Of a DNA stretch of 64,000 nucleotides, positions 43,698-52,490 are shown in pieces. Positions within the stretch are counted from its first letter, which is position 1. Each line of letters begins with the position of its first letter. The notes under the pieces are model-generated. The model was not told the DNA's origin and searched no databases. It worked only from the letters and a program-made list of their open reading frames with translations. A program made the translations under genes and the position numbers. Source of the DNA: Bacteroidetes bacterium UBA6221 (GTDB lineage: Bacteria > Bacteroidota > Bacteroidia > Chitinophagales > Chitinophagaceae); contig DISB01000018.1 of NCBI GenBank assembly GCA_002421685.1, forward strand, positions 362,653 to 426,652, in the 5' to 3' direction.

Positions 43698-45752
43698 ATG
43701 GCAATCAGGCAATTGAAAAACTACGCAGAGGGGAAATGGGTAACGGCCAAGGCTGAGGGGGATGTGCTGCACAATGCCATAACCGGCGAGGTAATATATA
43801 CCGCCAGCAGCGAAGGGCTGGACTTTGGCGGCATGATGCGTTATGCACGTAAAGTAGGTGGCCCTGCACTGCGTAAACTCACCTTTCACGAGCGTGGCAG
43901 GATGCTGAAGGCGCTGGCTTTTTATTTGCTGGAAAAGAAGGACTACTTCTACGAAATAAGCGCCTATACAGGCGCCACCCGTGCCGACTCATGGGTGGAT
44001 ATTGAGGGTGGCATCGGCAACCTCTTTGCCAACGCAAGCCTGCGCCGCCAGTTTCCCGATGAGCGTTTTTACGTAGACGGGGAAGCTGCGAAGCTGTCGA
44101 AAAATGGCACATTTATCGGCCATCACATTATGGTGCCTAAAGAAGGGGTGGCAATTCATATCAACGCCTTCAACTTCCCCGTGTGGGGTATGCTGGAAAA
44201 GATAGCAGTGAACCTGCTGGCGGGTGTACCGGCAATCGTTAAGCCGGCAACGCTTACTTCTTTCCTTACAGAGGCAGTATTTGAAGAAATTATCAAATCC
44301 GGCATATTGCCCGAGGGCTCGCTTCAGTTGATCTGCGGCAGTGCGCGCGGCATATTGGATACTATAGAAACAGGGGACGTGGTAACCTTTACCGGTAGCG
44401 CCTCTACGGGGCAAAAACTGAAATCTCACCCGCGCATAGTTTCGGAAGCTGTGCCTTTCAACCTGGAGGCCGACTCGCTGAACAGTTGCGTATTGGGTAT
44501 GGACGTGCATCCCGGTTCGCCCGAGTTTGATATTTTCATCAAAGAAGTGGTACGTGAGATAACCACCAAGGCGGGACAAAAATGTACTGCCGTACGCCGC
44601 ATCATCGTTCCGGCCGACAGGGTGGAAGATGTGCAGATAGCATTGGGCAAAAGGCTGGCCACATCTACCATCGGCGACCCGAAAGTAGAAGGCGTGCGCA
44701 TGGGCTCGCTGGCGGGTATGGCGCAGCGTGAGGAGGTGAAAGAAAGAATAGAGCAGCTGGCCCGTACACAGACCATCGTCATCGGCGACCTGGAAAAATT
44801 TGAAGTGGTGGGCGCCGACAGGAATAAAGGCGCCTTCATACCGCCGATAGTTTTCTATAATGACGACCCTTTCAATAAAACAGACTGTCATAATATAGAA
44901 GCTTTTGGTCCTGTATCCACCATCATTCCGTACAACGGAACAGCCGAAGCTATAGAACTGGCAAGGATGGGTAAAGGTTCACTGGTTTGCTCAATAGTAA
45001 CAGCGGACGATGATATCGCCACAGAGTTTGTGCTGGGGGCAGCAAGCATGCACGGGCGTATATTGGTGCTCAACCAGGATTGTGCCAAAGAAAGCACAGG
45101 TCACGGCTCCCCAATGCCTTTACTGGTACATGGCGGCCCGGGCCGCGCAGGTGGCGGCGAAGAGATGGGCGGAAAACGCGGTGTATTGCACTATATGCAG
45201 CGCACGGCCATACAAGGTTCGCCCACTACCATATCGCGCATCACCAATGTGTACCAGCAGGGCGGTAAGCAAAACGAAACGGAAGTACATCCTTTCCGCA
45301 AATACTTTGAAGACCTGGAAGTGGGAGATACGCTCATAACGGCTAAGCATACTGTTACCGAAACAGACATCACCAACTTCGCGAACGTGAGTGGTGATAA
45401 CTTCTACGCGCATATGGACGCAACCTCGCTGGAGGGAACGATTTTTGAAGGCCGGGTAGCGCATGGATACTTTGTCCTCTCCAAGGCTGCGGGCTTGTTT
45501 GTAGATGCAAAAAAAGGTCCTGTGTTGCTGAACTATGGTATCGACGAATGCCGCTTTACCAAGCCCGTTTACCCAGGTATGACTATTGGTGTAAAACTAA
45601 CGGTAAAACAAAAGACCGACCAGGAGAAACGCGACGAAAATGATATTGCGAAAGGCATTGTACGCTGGCTGATAGATGTGTACGACGAAACCGGGGAAAC
45701 GGTAGCCATAGCTACCATACTCACTATGGTAAAGAAAAGGAACCAAGGGTAA
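43698..45752 (+). CDS. paaZ: bifunctional PaaZ: aldehyde dehydrogenase / oxepin-CoA hydrolase
   Basis: 684 residues from the ATG at 43698; a TTG at 43674 is out of context. Residues 1-525 are an aldehyde dehydrogenase: FNFPVWGMLEKIAVNLLAGVPAIVKPA, VTFTGSASTGQKLKSH, Cys296 (KAGQKCTAVRR). Residues 540-684 are a MaoC/R-hydratase domain, with Asp567 and His in ITNFANVSGDNFYAHMD and HGYFVLSKAAGLFV. Together they open the oxepin-CoA ring of phenylacetyl-CoA catabolism and oxidise the aldehyde. The rest of the paa pathway is absent, except a crotonase 18 bases downstream. Confidence 0.92.
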   Translation: MAIRQLKNYAEGKWVTAKAEGDVLHNAITGEVIYTASSEGLDFGGMMRYARKVGGPALRKLTFHERGRMLKALAFYLLEKKDYFYEISAYTGATRADSWVDIEGGIGNLFANASLRRQFPDERFYVDGEAAKLSKNGTFIGHHIMVPKEGVAIHINAFNFPVWGMLEKIAVNLLAGVPAIVKPATLTSFLTEAVFEEIIKSGILPEGSLQLICGSARGILDTIETGDVVTFTGSASTGQKLKSHPRIVSEAVPFNLEADSLNSCVLGMDVHPGSPEFDIFIKEVVREITTKAGQKCTAVRRIIVPADRVEDVQIALGKRLATSTIGDPKVEGVRMGSLAGMAQREEVKERIEQLARTQTIVIGDLEKFEVVGADRNKGAFIPPIVFYNDDPFNKTDCHNIEAFGPVSTIIPYNGTAEAIELARMGKGSLVCSIVTADDDIATEFVLGAASMHGRILVLNQDCAKESTGHGSPMPLLVHGGPGRAGGGEEMGGKRGVLHYMQRTAIQGSPTTISRITNVYQQGGKQNETEVHPFRKYFEDLEVGDTLITAKHTVTETDITNFANVSGDNFYAHMDATSLEGTIFEGRVAHGYFVLSKAAGLFVDAKKGPVLLNYGIDECRFTKPVYPGMTIGVKLTVKQKTDQEKRDENDIAKGIVRWLIDVYDETGETVAIATILTMVKKRNQG

Positions 45753-45770
45753 AACCATAAGCAAAATATT

Positions 45771-46538
45771 ATGTCAGATACACAAGGATACGTAAATATA
45801 GAAGTGGCGAACAGTATCGGCACTATTGAGTTCTACCACCCTGCCAGCAACTCGTTGCCGGGAGCTATACTGAATAAACTGGCCGACGTTATTACAGAAG
45901 CGGGTAAAGACGACAATATAAAGGTTGTAATACTCAGAAGCGCGGGCGACCGTGCATTTTGTGCCGGCGCTTCGTTTGATGAACTTGTGGCGATACAGGA
46001 TGCTGAAACAGGCTTGCAATTCTTTTCGGGCTTTGCCAAAGTGATCAATGCTATGCGCAAATGCCCTAAGTTCATCATCGGCCGCATACATGGTAAGGCT
46101 GTGGGTGGCGGCGTAGGCCTGGCAGCGTCTGTAGATTATGCTATGGCTACCGAACATGCCTATGTTAAGTTGAGCGAACTGGCAGTGGGTATCGGGCCCT
46201 TTGTGGTAGGCCCGGCCGTGGAACGTAAAATGGGATTGTCTGCATTTTCTATATTGGCCACTGATGCCACCGAATGGCGCTCTGCTGAGTGGGCCCGCGA
46301 ACATGGTTTATATGCCGAAGTATCGGGCGATACCGATAAAATGGATGAAGGTATAAATGAGTTGGCTGGCAAACTGGCTAATAGCAGTCCTGAAGCGATG
46401 GCAGAACTCAAGAAAGTCTATTGGCAGGGCACGGAACATTGGGATACGCTACTCACGGAACGTGCTGCTATAAGCGGCCGGTTAGTGCTCAGCGACTTTA
46501 CACGTAATGCTATTAATAAATTCAAAGCAAAAGCTTAA
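45771..46538 (+). CDS. enoyl-CoA hydratase/isomerase-family protein
   Basis: 255 residues, crotonase fold. Acyl-CoA binding and oxyanion motifs: RAFCAGASFDELVA and HGKAVGGGVGLAASVDYAMA. Of the two catalytic glutamates in hydratases, the first (GGGCELA in rat crotonase) is Gly here (GGGVGLA), while the second is kept (KLSELAVGIGPF). It may therefore be an isomerase, or a hydratase of a different subtype; PaaG-like or methylglutaconyl-type roles are possible. It follows paaZ by 18 bases. It overlaps the convergent glycosyltransferase stop by 4 bases. Confidence 0.85.
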   Translation: MSDTQGYVNIEVANSIGTIEFYHPASNSLPGAILNKLADVITEAGKDDNIKVVILRSAGDRAFCAGASFDELVAIQDAETGLQFFSGFAKVINAMRKCPKFIIGRIHGKAVGGGVGLAASVDYAMATEHAYVKLSELAVGIGPFVVGPAVERKMGLSAFSILATDATEWRSAEWAREHGLYAEVSGDTDKMDEGINELAGKLANSSPEAMAELKKVYWQGTEHWDTLLTERAAISGRLVLSDFTRNAINKFKAKA

Positions 46539-47635
46539 CGGGCGGCGGCCAGCAAGACCTTCTCATATTCATCTACAATATGCGGCCAGTTATACTGGTC
46601 GCGTATTTTTCTAAGGTTGTTTTCCAGCAGTGTATGATGATTGGCTTTAGCTGTTACCCGCCTGATAATACTTATCAGTTGTTCAACATCGGCAAAATAA
46701 AAAGCATCTTCGCCCAATACGCCACGGTTGAATAGATTATCGTGTGCAGCGATAAGGCTGTTACTGCCCATAGCCTCCAGCAGGGAAGGATTGGTGCCGC
46801 CTACAGAATGACCGTGGAAGTATAAATGCGAGAAATACCGCAAGTTGTTGATGACTGTTATATCATATATCCCACCCAGGAAGCGTATGCCAGGTTTTTG
46901 GCCATAAGTTTCCACCAGGTATTTGCCGAATTTATTCTCCGTTTTACCGATCACCAGCAGATGCCTGCCCGTGCCGCTCAAAACATGGGCTTGTAGTATC
47001 GTCTCAATGTTGTTCTCAGGTTCCATGCGCGCCATCAGCATATTGTAGTCAAACCGCTGCACATTATATTTTTCCAGCAGTGGTTCATACGGCGAAGCAA
47101 ATATATCAGCCCCATATGCTATGAAATGAGATGGTTTATTATAGTGCTCTTTCAGGTATTTTTCTATGCCAACGGAGTCCGCCACCAGCACGTCTGCATT
47201 CATCGCAGCCCATCGTTCCGCATGTTTCAGAAACTTCTGCACACGCGGGCTGTACTTGCTGCGCTTCCACTCCAGGCCGTCCATATTCACTATATTCTTA
47301 CAGTTTTTTGGCCATAGCTTGTACCATATACTGCTGCTTGTATAGCCCAGTTGCAACAGTACATGAAAGTTGCGTTTGCGTGCGTCATTAATGCAGTTCA
47401 GGTCGTAGATGAATTGCCCGGCTGTACCTATCTTTTTTTCCGGGTCGTAGCAGTGTATGATATTTATCCCGTTCCACGTGTCTTGCCGGTATTCATGGTC
47501 GTGCGAATTGTACACCCATACATTATGCCCTTTTTTTACCAGGCCTGCTGCCAGGTATTCTGCGCATTGTTCAAAACCGCCATACCTGTTGGGTATGCCG
47601 CGGGTACCTAATATGCCTATTCGTAAGCTCGTCAT
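46535..47635 (-). CDS. glycosyltransferase with DUF1972 N-terminus
   Basis: 366 residues. N-terminal GT-B domain with the hallmark GILGTRGIPNRYGGFEQCAEYLAAGL of rhamnosyltransferase-like (DUF1972) enzymes, then VNMDGLEWKRSKYSPRVQKFLKHAE. The C-terminal nucleotide-sugar domain includes MARMEPENNIETILQAH and GHSVGGTNPSLLEAMGSNSLI. Last gene of the leftward polysaccharide operon. Donor and acceptor sugars are unknown; the related enzymes add beta-1,4-rhamnose to a lipid-linked sugar. Confidence 0.87.
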   Translation of the reverse strand: MTSLRIGILGTRGIPNRYGGFEQCAEYLAAGLVKKGHNVWVYNSHDHEYRQDTWNGINIIHCYDPEKKIGTAGQFIYDLNCINDARKRNFHVLLQLGYTSSSIWYKLWPKNCKNIVNMDGLEWKRSKYSPRVQKFLKHAERWAAMNADVLVADSVGIEKYLKEHYNKPSHFIAYGADIFASPYEPLLEKYNVQRFDYNMLMARMEPENNIETILQAHVLSGTGRHLLVIGKTENKFGKYLVETYGQKPGIRFLGGIYDITVINNLRYFSHLYFHGHSVGGTNPSLLEAMGSNSLIAAHDNLFNRGVLGEDAFYFADVEQLISIIRRVTAKANHHTLLENNLRKIRDQYNWPHIVDEYEKVLLAAAR

Positions 47636-47655
47636 TATATGCAGTACAAAGGACG

Positions 47656-48738
47656 TTAAAGTTTTAATACTTGCTTATAGGCGGCCAAAGTTTCTTCGGC
47701 AGCGCGTTCCCATGTATAATTCTCCAGTATCTTTTTTCGGAAATCAGGGTTATAAGGCGCATTGTAGGCCGCCTCCACAGCGCTGCGTATCGATGCAAGG
47801 TCGTCGGGGTCGCAAAACCATGCATCGTTTTCAAAATAATCCTTAGTGTCACCTTTGTCCGTCACCACAATGTTGCAACCCATAACGGCTGCTTCCAGTG
47901 AAGATAGCCCGGTTGTCTCAAAATAGCTGGGTAATATGTGCACCTTGGCAGAATAGTACATTTCATACAATTCCTCCTCGCTGAGCCATGTAGAAAAATG
48001 TATATTTTCAGCAGCCTCGGCCTTACACTGTTCATAATATGCAATATTGTTGGGCGATGGCTTCCCGTGTATGAACACTTTGAATTGCGTATTATTTAAG
48101 GCACGTATAAGGTTCAACTGGTTCTTTCTTCCCTCAATTCTTGCGACGCATAATATAGCATTCTCGTATTTGGGGTTCTTCTTGCTCACCCTGTGGGCTA
48201 CACTCGCATCTATACCGTTGGGTACTACGCGGTATGCATGTTCAATATTATATTTTTTGGCCAGCCGGCGATATTCATTTTCAGAGTTCGGCAATAAAAT
48301 GCCCGCATGTTTCGCAACCCATTTCACCGATTTGCGATGTCCCCACAGCAGGTAGTTTACAGAGCCTATTTTTTCACCATTTTTCAGCCATCTTGCAATG
48401 GCTTTTATATACTCTATCTGGTCTTCAGAGAAAATTTTGTTCATCCATTTCATCAGGCCTCCCCGCGTCTGTTTCTCAAATTCGCCGTAGTCGAGGAAGA
48501 TTGTAGAGACCACATACGGTTTGCCGGAAAGCTCTATATGCCCGATAATATCGGCCGGCCTGATGATATTAAAGAAATGCAGCAAATCATATTTGCTGTA
48601 ATCTATTGGCTGGTTTGTAAGATAAATATCTACTTCTACGCCCGTTTCCCGCAGGTAATGTGCTGTAAGATCCAGTTGTTTGGTATCGCCACCGGGTGTA
48701 CTATACAATGTCGCCCTGGAAATAAATGCCACCTTCAT
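47656..48738 (-). CDS. glycosyltransferase family 4
   Basis: 360 residues, GT-B fold. The N-terminus (KVAFISRATLYSTPGGDTKQLDLTAHYLRE) and the C-terminal donor domain (ILCVARIEGRKNQLNLIRALN; LPSYFETTGLSSLEAAVMGCNIVVTDKGDTKDYF; the E-x7-E motif) are typical. A longer segment (about 90-140) is rich in charged residues. It lies 20 bases from the gene on each side in the polysaccharide operon, and would add one sugar of the repeat unit. The specificity cannot be told. Confidence 0.9.
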   Translation of the reverse strand: MKVAFISRATLYSTPGGDTKQLDLTAHYLRETGVEVDIYLTNQPIDYSKYDLLHFFNIIRPADIIGHIELSGKPYVVSTIFLDYGEFEKQTRGGLMKWMNKIFSEDQIEYIKAIARWLKNGEKIGSVNYLLWGHRKSVKWVAKHAGILLPNSENEYRRLAKKYNIEHAYRVVPNGIDASVAHRVSKKNPKYENAILCVARIEGRKNQLNLIRALNNTQFKVFIHGKPSPNNIAYYEQCKAEAAENIHFSTWLSEEELYEMYYSAKVHILPSYFETTGLSSLEAAVMGCNIVVTDKGDTKDYFENDAWFCDPDDLASIRSAVEAAYNAPYNPDFRKKILENYTWERAAEETLAAYKQVLKL

Positions 48739-48758
48739 ATGGCGGCAAAATTATGTTA

Positions 48759-49721
48759 TCATAATGGTTTTTTCAGTAACTTATATACGCTTTTCCTTAT
48801 GCCGCCCGGCAGAAATGAGAAAAGAAATAAAATGTATGAATGCCAGTTTTTGGGGTAATGGCGTATAGACTCGAGCAAGTTTTGCCTGGCAAGCATTCCG
48901 TTAGGATTATTCCAGAGATACTTTTTTGCAATCATGGAATAATAGGATGCCTGCTTATACTCTTTAAAATTTTGAGAGGCCATAAGCTCCTTCAGGGCGA
49001 GGGCGTCCTCTTCGGTCACCTTTCCTTTTTCTATAGACCTTCTCCTGATATCAATGAAGTCTTTTCCGCGCCAACGCTCATCAATTGTTACCGATTCGGG
49101 GTTGAAACGTACTTTTATCAGCACTTGTGGCAGGTTACACATCTTTCCTACCGACAACATTTTTTTCCAAAGCAGGTGATCCTCGAAGTCGAGGGCATTC
49201 TTGGGGTATAATCCTGCTTTTATTACTGCCTCTTTCCTGAAGGTGACGCAAGGATGAATGAACGGTACTTTCCTGTTAATACTTTCCGCAATCTCTTCGT
49301 GTGTATGAGCAATGGGTATCAGTGGCATAAGATAGTTGCCGTCTTTGTCCATAATTTCGGCCTCCGATCCTACCAACACATATTCCGGATTGGCGTCCAG
49401 GAATTCCATTTGCACCTTCAACCTTTCAGGCAGGCAAACATCATCGGCATCCATACGTGCAATGATATTGCCTGTTGCCAGCATGATACCCTCATTAAGT
49501 GTATTGATAAGGCCCTTGTTTTGCTGGTGAATCACCTTCATCCTCGGGTCTTTATATCCATCCAATATTTCTTTTGTACCATCTTTTGACCCATCGTTGA
49601 TCACAAGCAATTCAAAATCAGTCCACGTCTGGTTCAATACGCTGTCTATTGCTTCGCGCAGATAGGGGCCGGCGTTATAGGTGGGAAGCAGTACGGTAAC
49701 GCTATTGTTTTGCAACGACAT
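48759..49721 (-). CDS. glycosyltransferase family 2
   Basis: 320 residues, GT-A fold. N-terminal TVLLPTYNAGPYLREAIDSVLNQT, then the DXD metal motif in ARMDADDVCLPERL, and the acceptor region VGSEAEIMDKDGNY. It starts inside the polymerase-like gene and overlaps its 3' end by 20 bases. The C-terminal helix ends in a basic segment (SVYKLLKKPL). It is probably a cytosolic transferase of the polysaccharide repeat unit. Confidence 0.92.
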   Translation of the reverse strand: MSLQNNSVTVLLPTYNAGPYLREAIDSVLNQTWTDFELLVINDGSKDGTKEILDGYKDPRMKVIHQQNKGLINTLNEGIMLATGNIIARMDADDVCLPERLKVQMEFLDANPEYVLVGSEAEIMDKDGNYLMPLIPIAHTHEEIAESINRKVPFIHPCVTFRKEAVIKAGLYPKNALDFEDHLLWKKMLSVGKMCNLPQVLIKVRFNPESVTIDERWRGKDFIDIRRRSIEKGKVTEEDALALKELMASQNFKEYKQASYYSMIAKKYLWNNPNGMLARQNLLESIRHYPKNWHSYILFLFSFLPGGIRKSVYKLLKKPL

Positions 49722-51282
49722 TGTTCATCTGTTTTGTTTCTTCAACGTTGGTTATTGCCAGCAATTCGAAAAAGACAATTATGCTGAGCGCTTCAAACAT
49801 GTAAGAAAGGCTTGCAAATGGAATCATCATAGCAAATATCCAGAAACCATAGGTATAATATTTTATTCTTTTTACAAAATACCATAAGTAAAACATGATA
49901 AAAATACCCGCGCCCAGTATGCCATATTCGCCGACTATATGATTGTAGACAGAATCTGGCCAATTGGCATTTGAGCGGTATTCGTTTTCAGAGTCATACC
50001 TGGCCTGCACCAGCAGCTTATGATTCTGCGCGTAGTCGGGTGATGTAAAACGTGGCAAAATGTTCATGAATATCCTACTCGAATCAAATCCACTCATTTT
50101 TTGTGCTGTAAGCGATGAAAACCTCGCAGTACCAGCACCAAAGAGAAGGTTGCCAGGGGATGATTGTAGAAATTGCGATGTTTCTTTAATTGACAAGGCT
50201 TTGCCTTGCAACTTATGAATATAATCATAGCTCATTTTCTTACGGGCTTCCAGGGGAGTTGATTGTGTACCCAGCACAGAGCCCTGTTCGCCCAACGAAT
50301 ATACCGGAGCTCTTCCTATGGCAACTTTTGGTTGTTCTGCATCAAGGTCAAATGCCTCAGGTTTTGGGTTAGGGCTATTTTTGATTATGTTCCTGTAGTT
50401 ATTTGCGCTAACGTCTGCGGAAAATACTTTCGACTTCACCTTTTCTACTATATACCCCATATTCTCCGGCGACATAAATACGAAGAAGAGCAGGATATAT
50501 ATCGCTACTCCTGGTATATACAAGCCAAAATTCCCCCGAGGCGCTATATTATATAGAAATGTTCCCTTCTTAGCTCCAGCTATTCTGGCCAGGATACCGC
50601 AAAACAACATGGCTGCCAGTATTCCAAAAAATACCAGGGTGCCAAAATTTCCAAATACAAGTATCAACGTAGTTATTGATACCAGTGCAAAGAATAAATT
50701 TTTCTTATAGAGAAAATAAACTGATAATACGGCGCTCACCATCATATTATAGTAGGAGCTTTCCATAAAAAAGCCGTAAATATTATCACCGGTAGACATG
50801 CCATAAGGGAACGGTAATTTTGAGTACGGATTAATCTTACCGGTAATCATCATTATCTGCACTAATTGGTATATACTGAATGCCAGGTTGAGTACGCTGA
50901 ACACCTTCAGTAGCTTATTCATACCTTCCGGCCCATATTTGCCAAGGCTTATCCTTGTCTGGTGAAAGGTAAGAAGGCCAAACAACCAGTATAAGTTGCC
51001 AACTAAAAAGGCTACGAGGTAATTTGATGAGAAGTCTCTTATATGAATTAAGAGGCTAAGAACAGACAACAACAGAATATAAGGATAAAATTTAGGTATC
51101 CTGTCTTGTGAAAATCCGAATTTAAAATTCGGCCGCATAATAAAAATGAAAATAATGCCCAGTACCTTCAGGCTGACCATTGCCTGGTTGGTAATGAGGA
51201 ATAAAAAAAACAGGTAGGTCCAATCCACGCCTTTGGAATAATTTCTGGGCCCATTATTTATTGTAGAAATACCTGCAGGCAT
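49702..51282 (-). CDS. polysaccharide polymerase / O-antigen ligase-like membrane protein
   Basis: 526 residues with about 10-12 membrane helices and a large periplasmic loop (about 285-430) that includes YRNIIKNSPNPKPE and NLLFGAGTARFSSL. The Wzy/O-antigen ligase pattern of helix-rich ends with a long central loop is clear, though residues are poorly conserved. Likely the repeat-unit polymerase of this locus. A second such protein is encoded at 53973-55286 on the other strand. Confidence 0.75.
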   Translation of the reverse strand: MPAGISTINNGPRNYSKGVDWTYLFFLFLITNQAMVSLKVLGIIFIFIMRPNFKFGFSQDRIPKFYPYILLLSVLSLLIHIRDFSSNYLVAFLVGNLYWLFGLLTFHQTRISLGKYGPEGMNKLLKVFSVLNLAFSIYQLVQIMMITGKINPYSKLPFPYGMSTGDNIYGFFMESSYYNMMVSAVLSVYFLYKKNLFFALVSITTLILVFGNFGTLVFFGILAAMLFCGILARIAGAKKGTFLYNIAPRGNFGLYIPGVAIYILLFFVFMSPENMGYIVEKVKSKVFSADVSANNYRNIIKNSPNPKPEAFDLDAEQPKVAIGRAPVYSLGEQGSVLGTQSTPLEARKKMSYDYIHKLQGKALSIKETSQFLQSSPGNLLFGAGTARFSSLTAQKMSGFDSSRIFMNILPRFTSPDYAQNHKLLVQARYDSENEYRSNANWPDSVYNHIVGEYGILGAGIFIMFYLWYFVKRIKYYTYGFWIFAMMIPFASLSYMFEALSIIVFFELLAITNVEETKQMNNVVAKQ

Positions 51283-51284
51283 GC

Positions 51285-52490
51285 TTAATGTTTATCTATG
51301 ACGGTTTTGTAAAAGCTGAGATTCTGTTTTGCGATTATATTGATGTCAAAATTTTCCTGTACGTACTGCTGACCATTAGCTGCCAGTTCAGTTCTCAGTT
51401 TGTCGTCGATGAGCAAAGTTATTATTAATGAAGCAATGCGCTCAAAATCATCCGGGTCTGCAAGCATGCCGGTCTCTTTGTCTTTTACTATTTCGGGCCC
51501 CGAGGTGCGTGTGGATGATATTACCGCTGTTCCACACGCCATTGCTTCCGCTACAGCCAGGCCAAATGTTTCGGCATAGGACGGAAATACCGCTACCTCG
51601 GCCCTGGCCAGGTTTTTATAAAGCTCTTTCCTGTCAATATGGCCTTTGAAAATGACCGATTCCCGTGACAATTCACTGAGCAATCTCGATATTTTTTTGA
51701 CAGGCCCTTTACCGTAGATATGCAAGACCGCACCAGTGACTTTCCCGGCTACAATATTCCAGGCCTTTACTAACTGGTATATACCTTTTTTCTCAACCAA
51801 GGTCCCAGTAAAAACTACCAACCCTTTGATCTTTTTTATATCTGTAGAGACGTCCGGCAGGTTAATACCGTTATACAGGACGGTAATGTTCCTATCCAGT
51901 TGAAAATATTTTGCCGTTTGCGTAGCAGTATATTTACTGACGCTGACAATGGCATCAGCACGGTCCAGGATTGCTTTTTCCATTTCCCTGGTGTAGGAGA
52001 GCACCTGGTCGCCAGCCTCCCCGGCAAAATAGGTCATTGAACCATGGAGCTTTACAATAGTTGGAATATTCAATACGGGAAAGTGTACCGCGGTATTACA
52101 AAATCTCATGTAGTCATGGTAGTCTGGCATTTCCACGACATCTATACGGTACTCTTTAATTAAGTTCTCCAGAAAGGTGTTATATTTCTCCAGGCTTCGT
52201 TTTATATCCCACTGCAATATACCCGACACCTTCAACACACGTGAAGCAGCCCTGACAAAAAGCGAATCCTGTTTGCGGAAAAAATCAGACGCGAGGCCAG
52301 GTCTAAACCTGAAAACCTTCACGCCATTATCTTCAAAATTATTTTCTCCGCCATATCCCCAATGATAGAAACCTGCTACAACAACATCATTGCCCAACTG
52401 TACATATTGCCTGGCAAGCAGTTGTACAGCGGTGCCTATGCCGCCATGCCTCCCCGGTGGATATTCATCGCATAATAATAGAATATTCAT
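51285..52490 (-). CDS. glycosyltransferase family 4
   Basis: 401 residues, GT-B fold. The N-terminus (LLLCDEYPPGRHGGIGTAVQLLARQY) is the usual acceptor-domain start; VVFTGTLVEKKGIYQLVKAW begins the donor domain; AEVAVFPSYAETFGLAVAEAMACGTAVISSTRTSGPEIVKD carries the E-x7-E motif. It overlaps the flippase gene by 4 bases and ends 2 bases before the polymerase-like gene, so it is inside the operon. Substrate unknown. Confidence 0.92.
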   Translation of the reverse strand: MNILLLCDEYPPGRHGGIGTAVQLLARQYVQLGNDVVVAGFYHWGYGGENNFEDNGVKVFRFRPGLASDFFRKQDSLFVRAASRVLKVSGILQWDIKRSLEKYNTFLENLIKEYRIDVVEMPDYHDYMRFCNTAVHFPVLNIPTIVKLHGSMTYFAGEAGDQVLSYTREMEKAILDRADAIVSVSKYTATQTAKYFQLDRNITVLYNGINLPDVSTDIKKIKGLVVFTGTLVEKKGIYQLVKAWNIVAGKVTGAVLHIYGKGPVKKISRLLSELSRESVIFKGHIDRKELYKNLARAEVAVFPSYAETFGLAVAEAMACGTAVISSTRTSGPEIVKDKETGMLADPDDFERIASLIITLLIDDKLRTELAANGQQYVQENFDINIIAKQNLSFYKTVIDKH

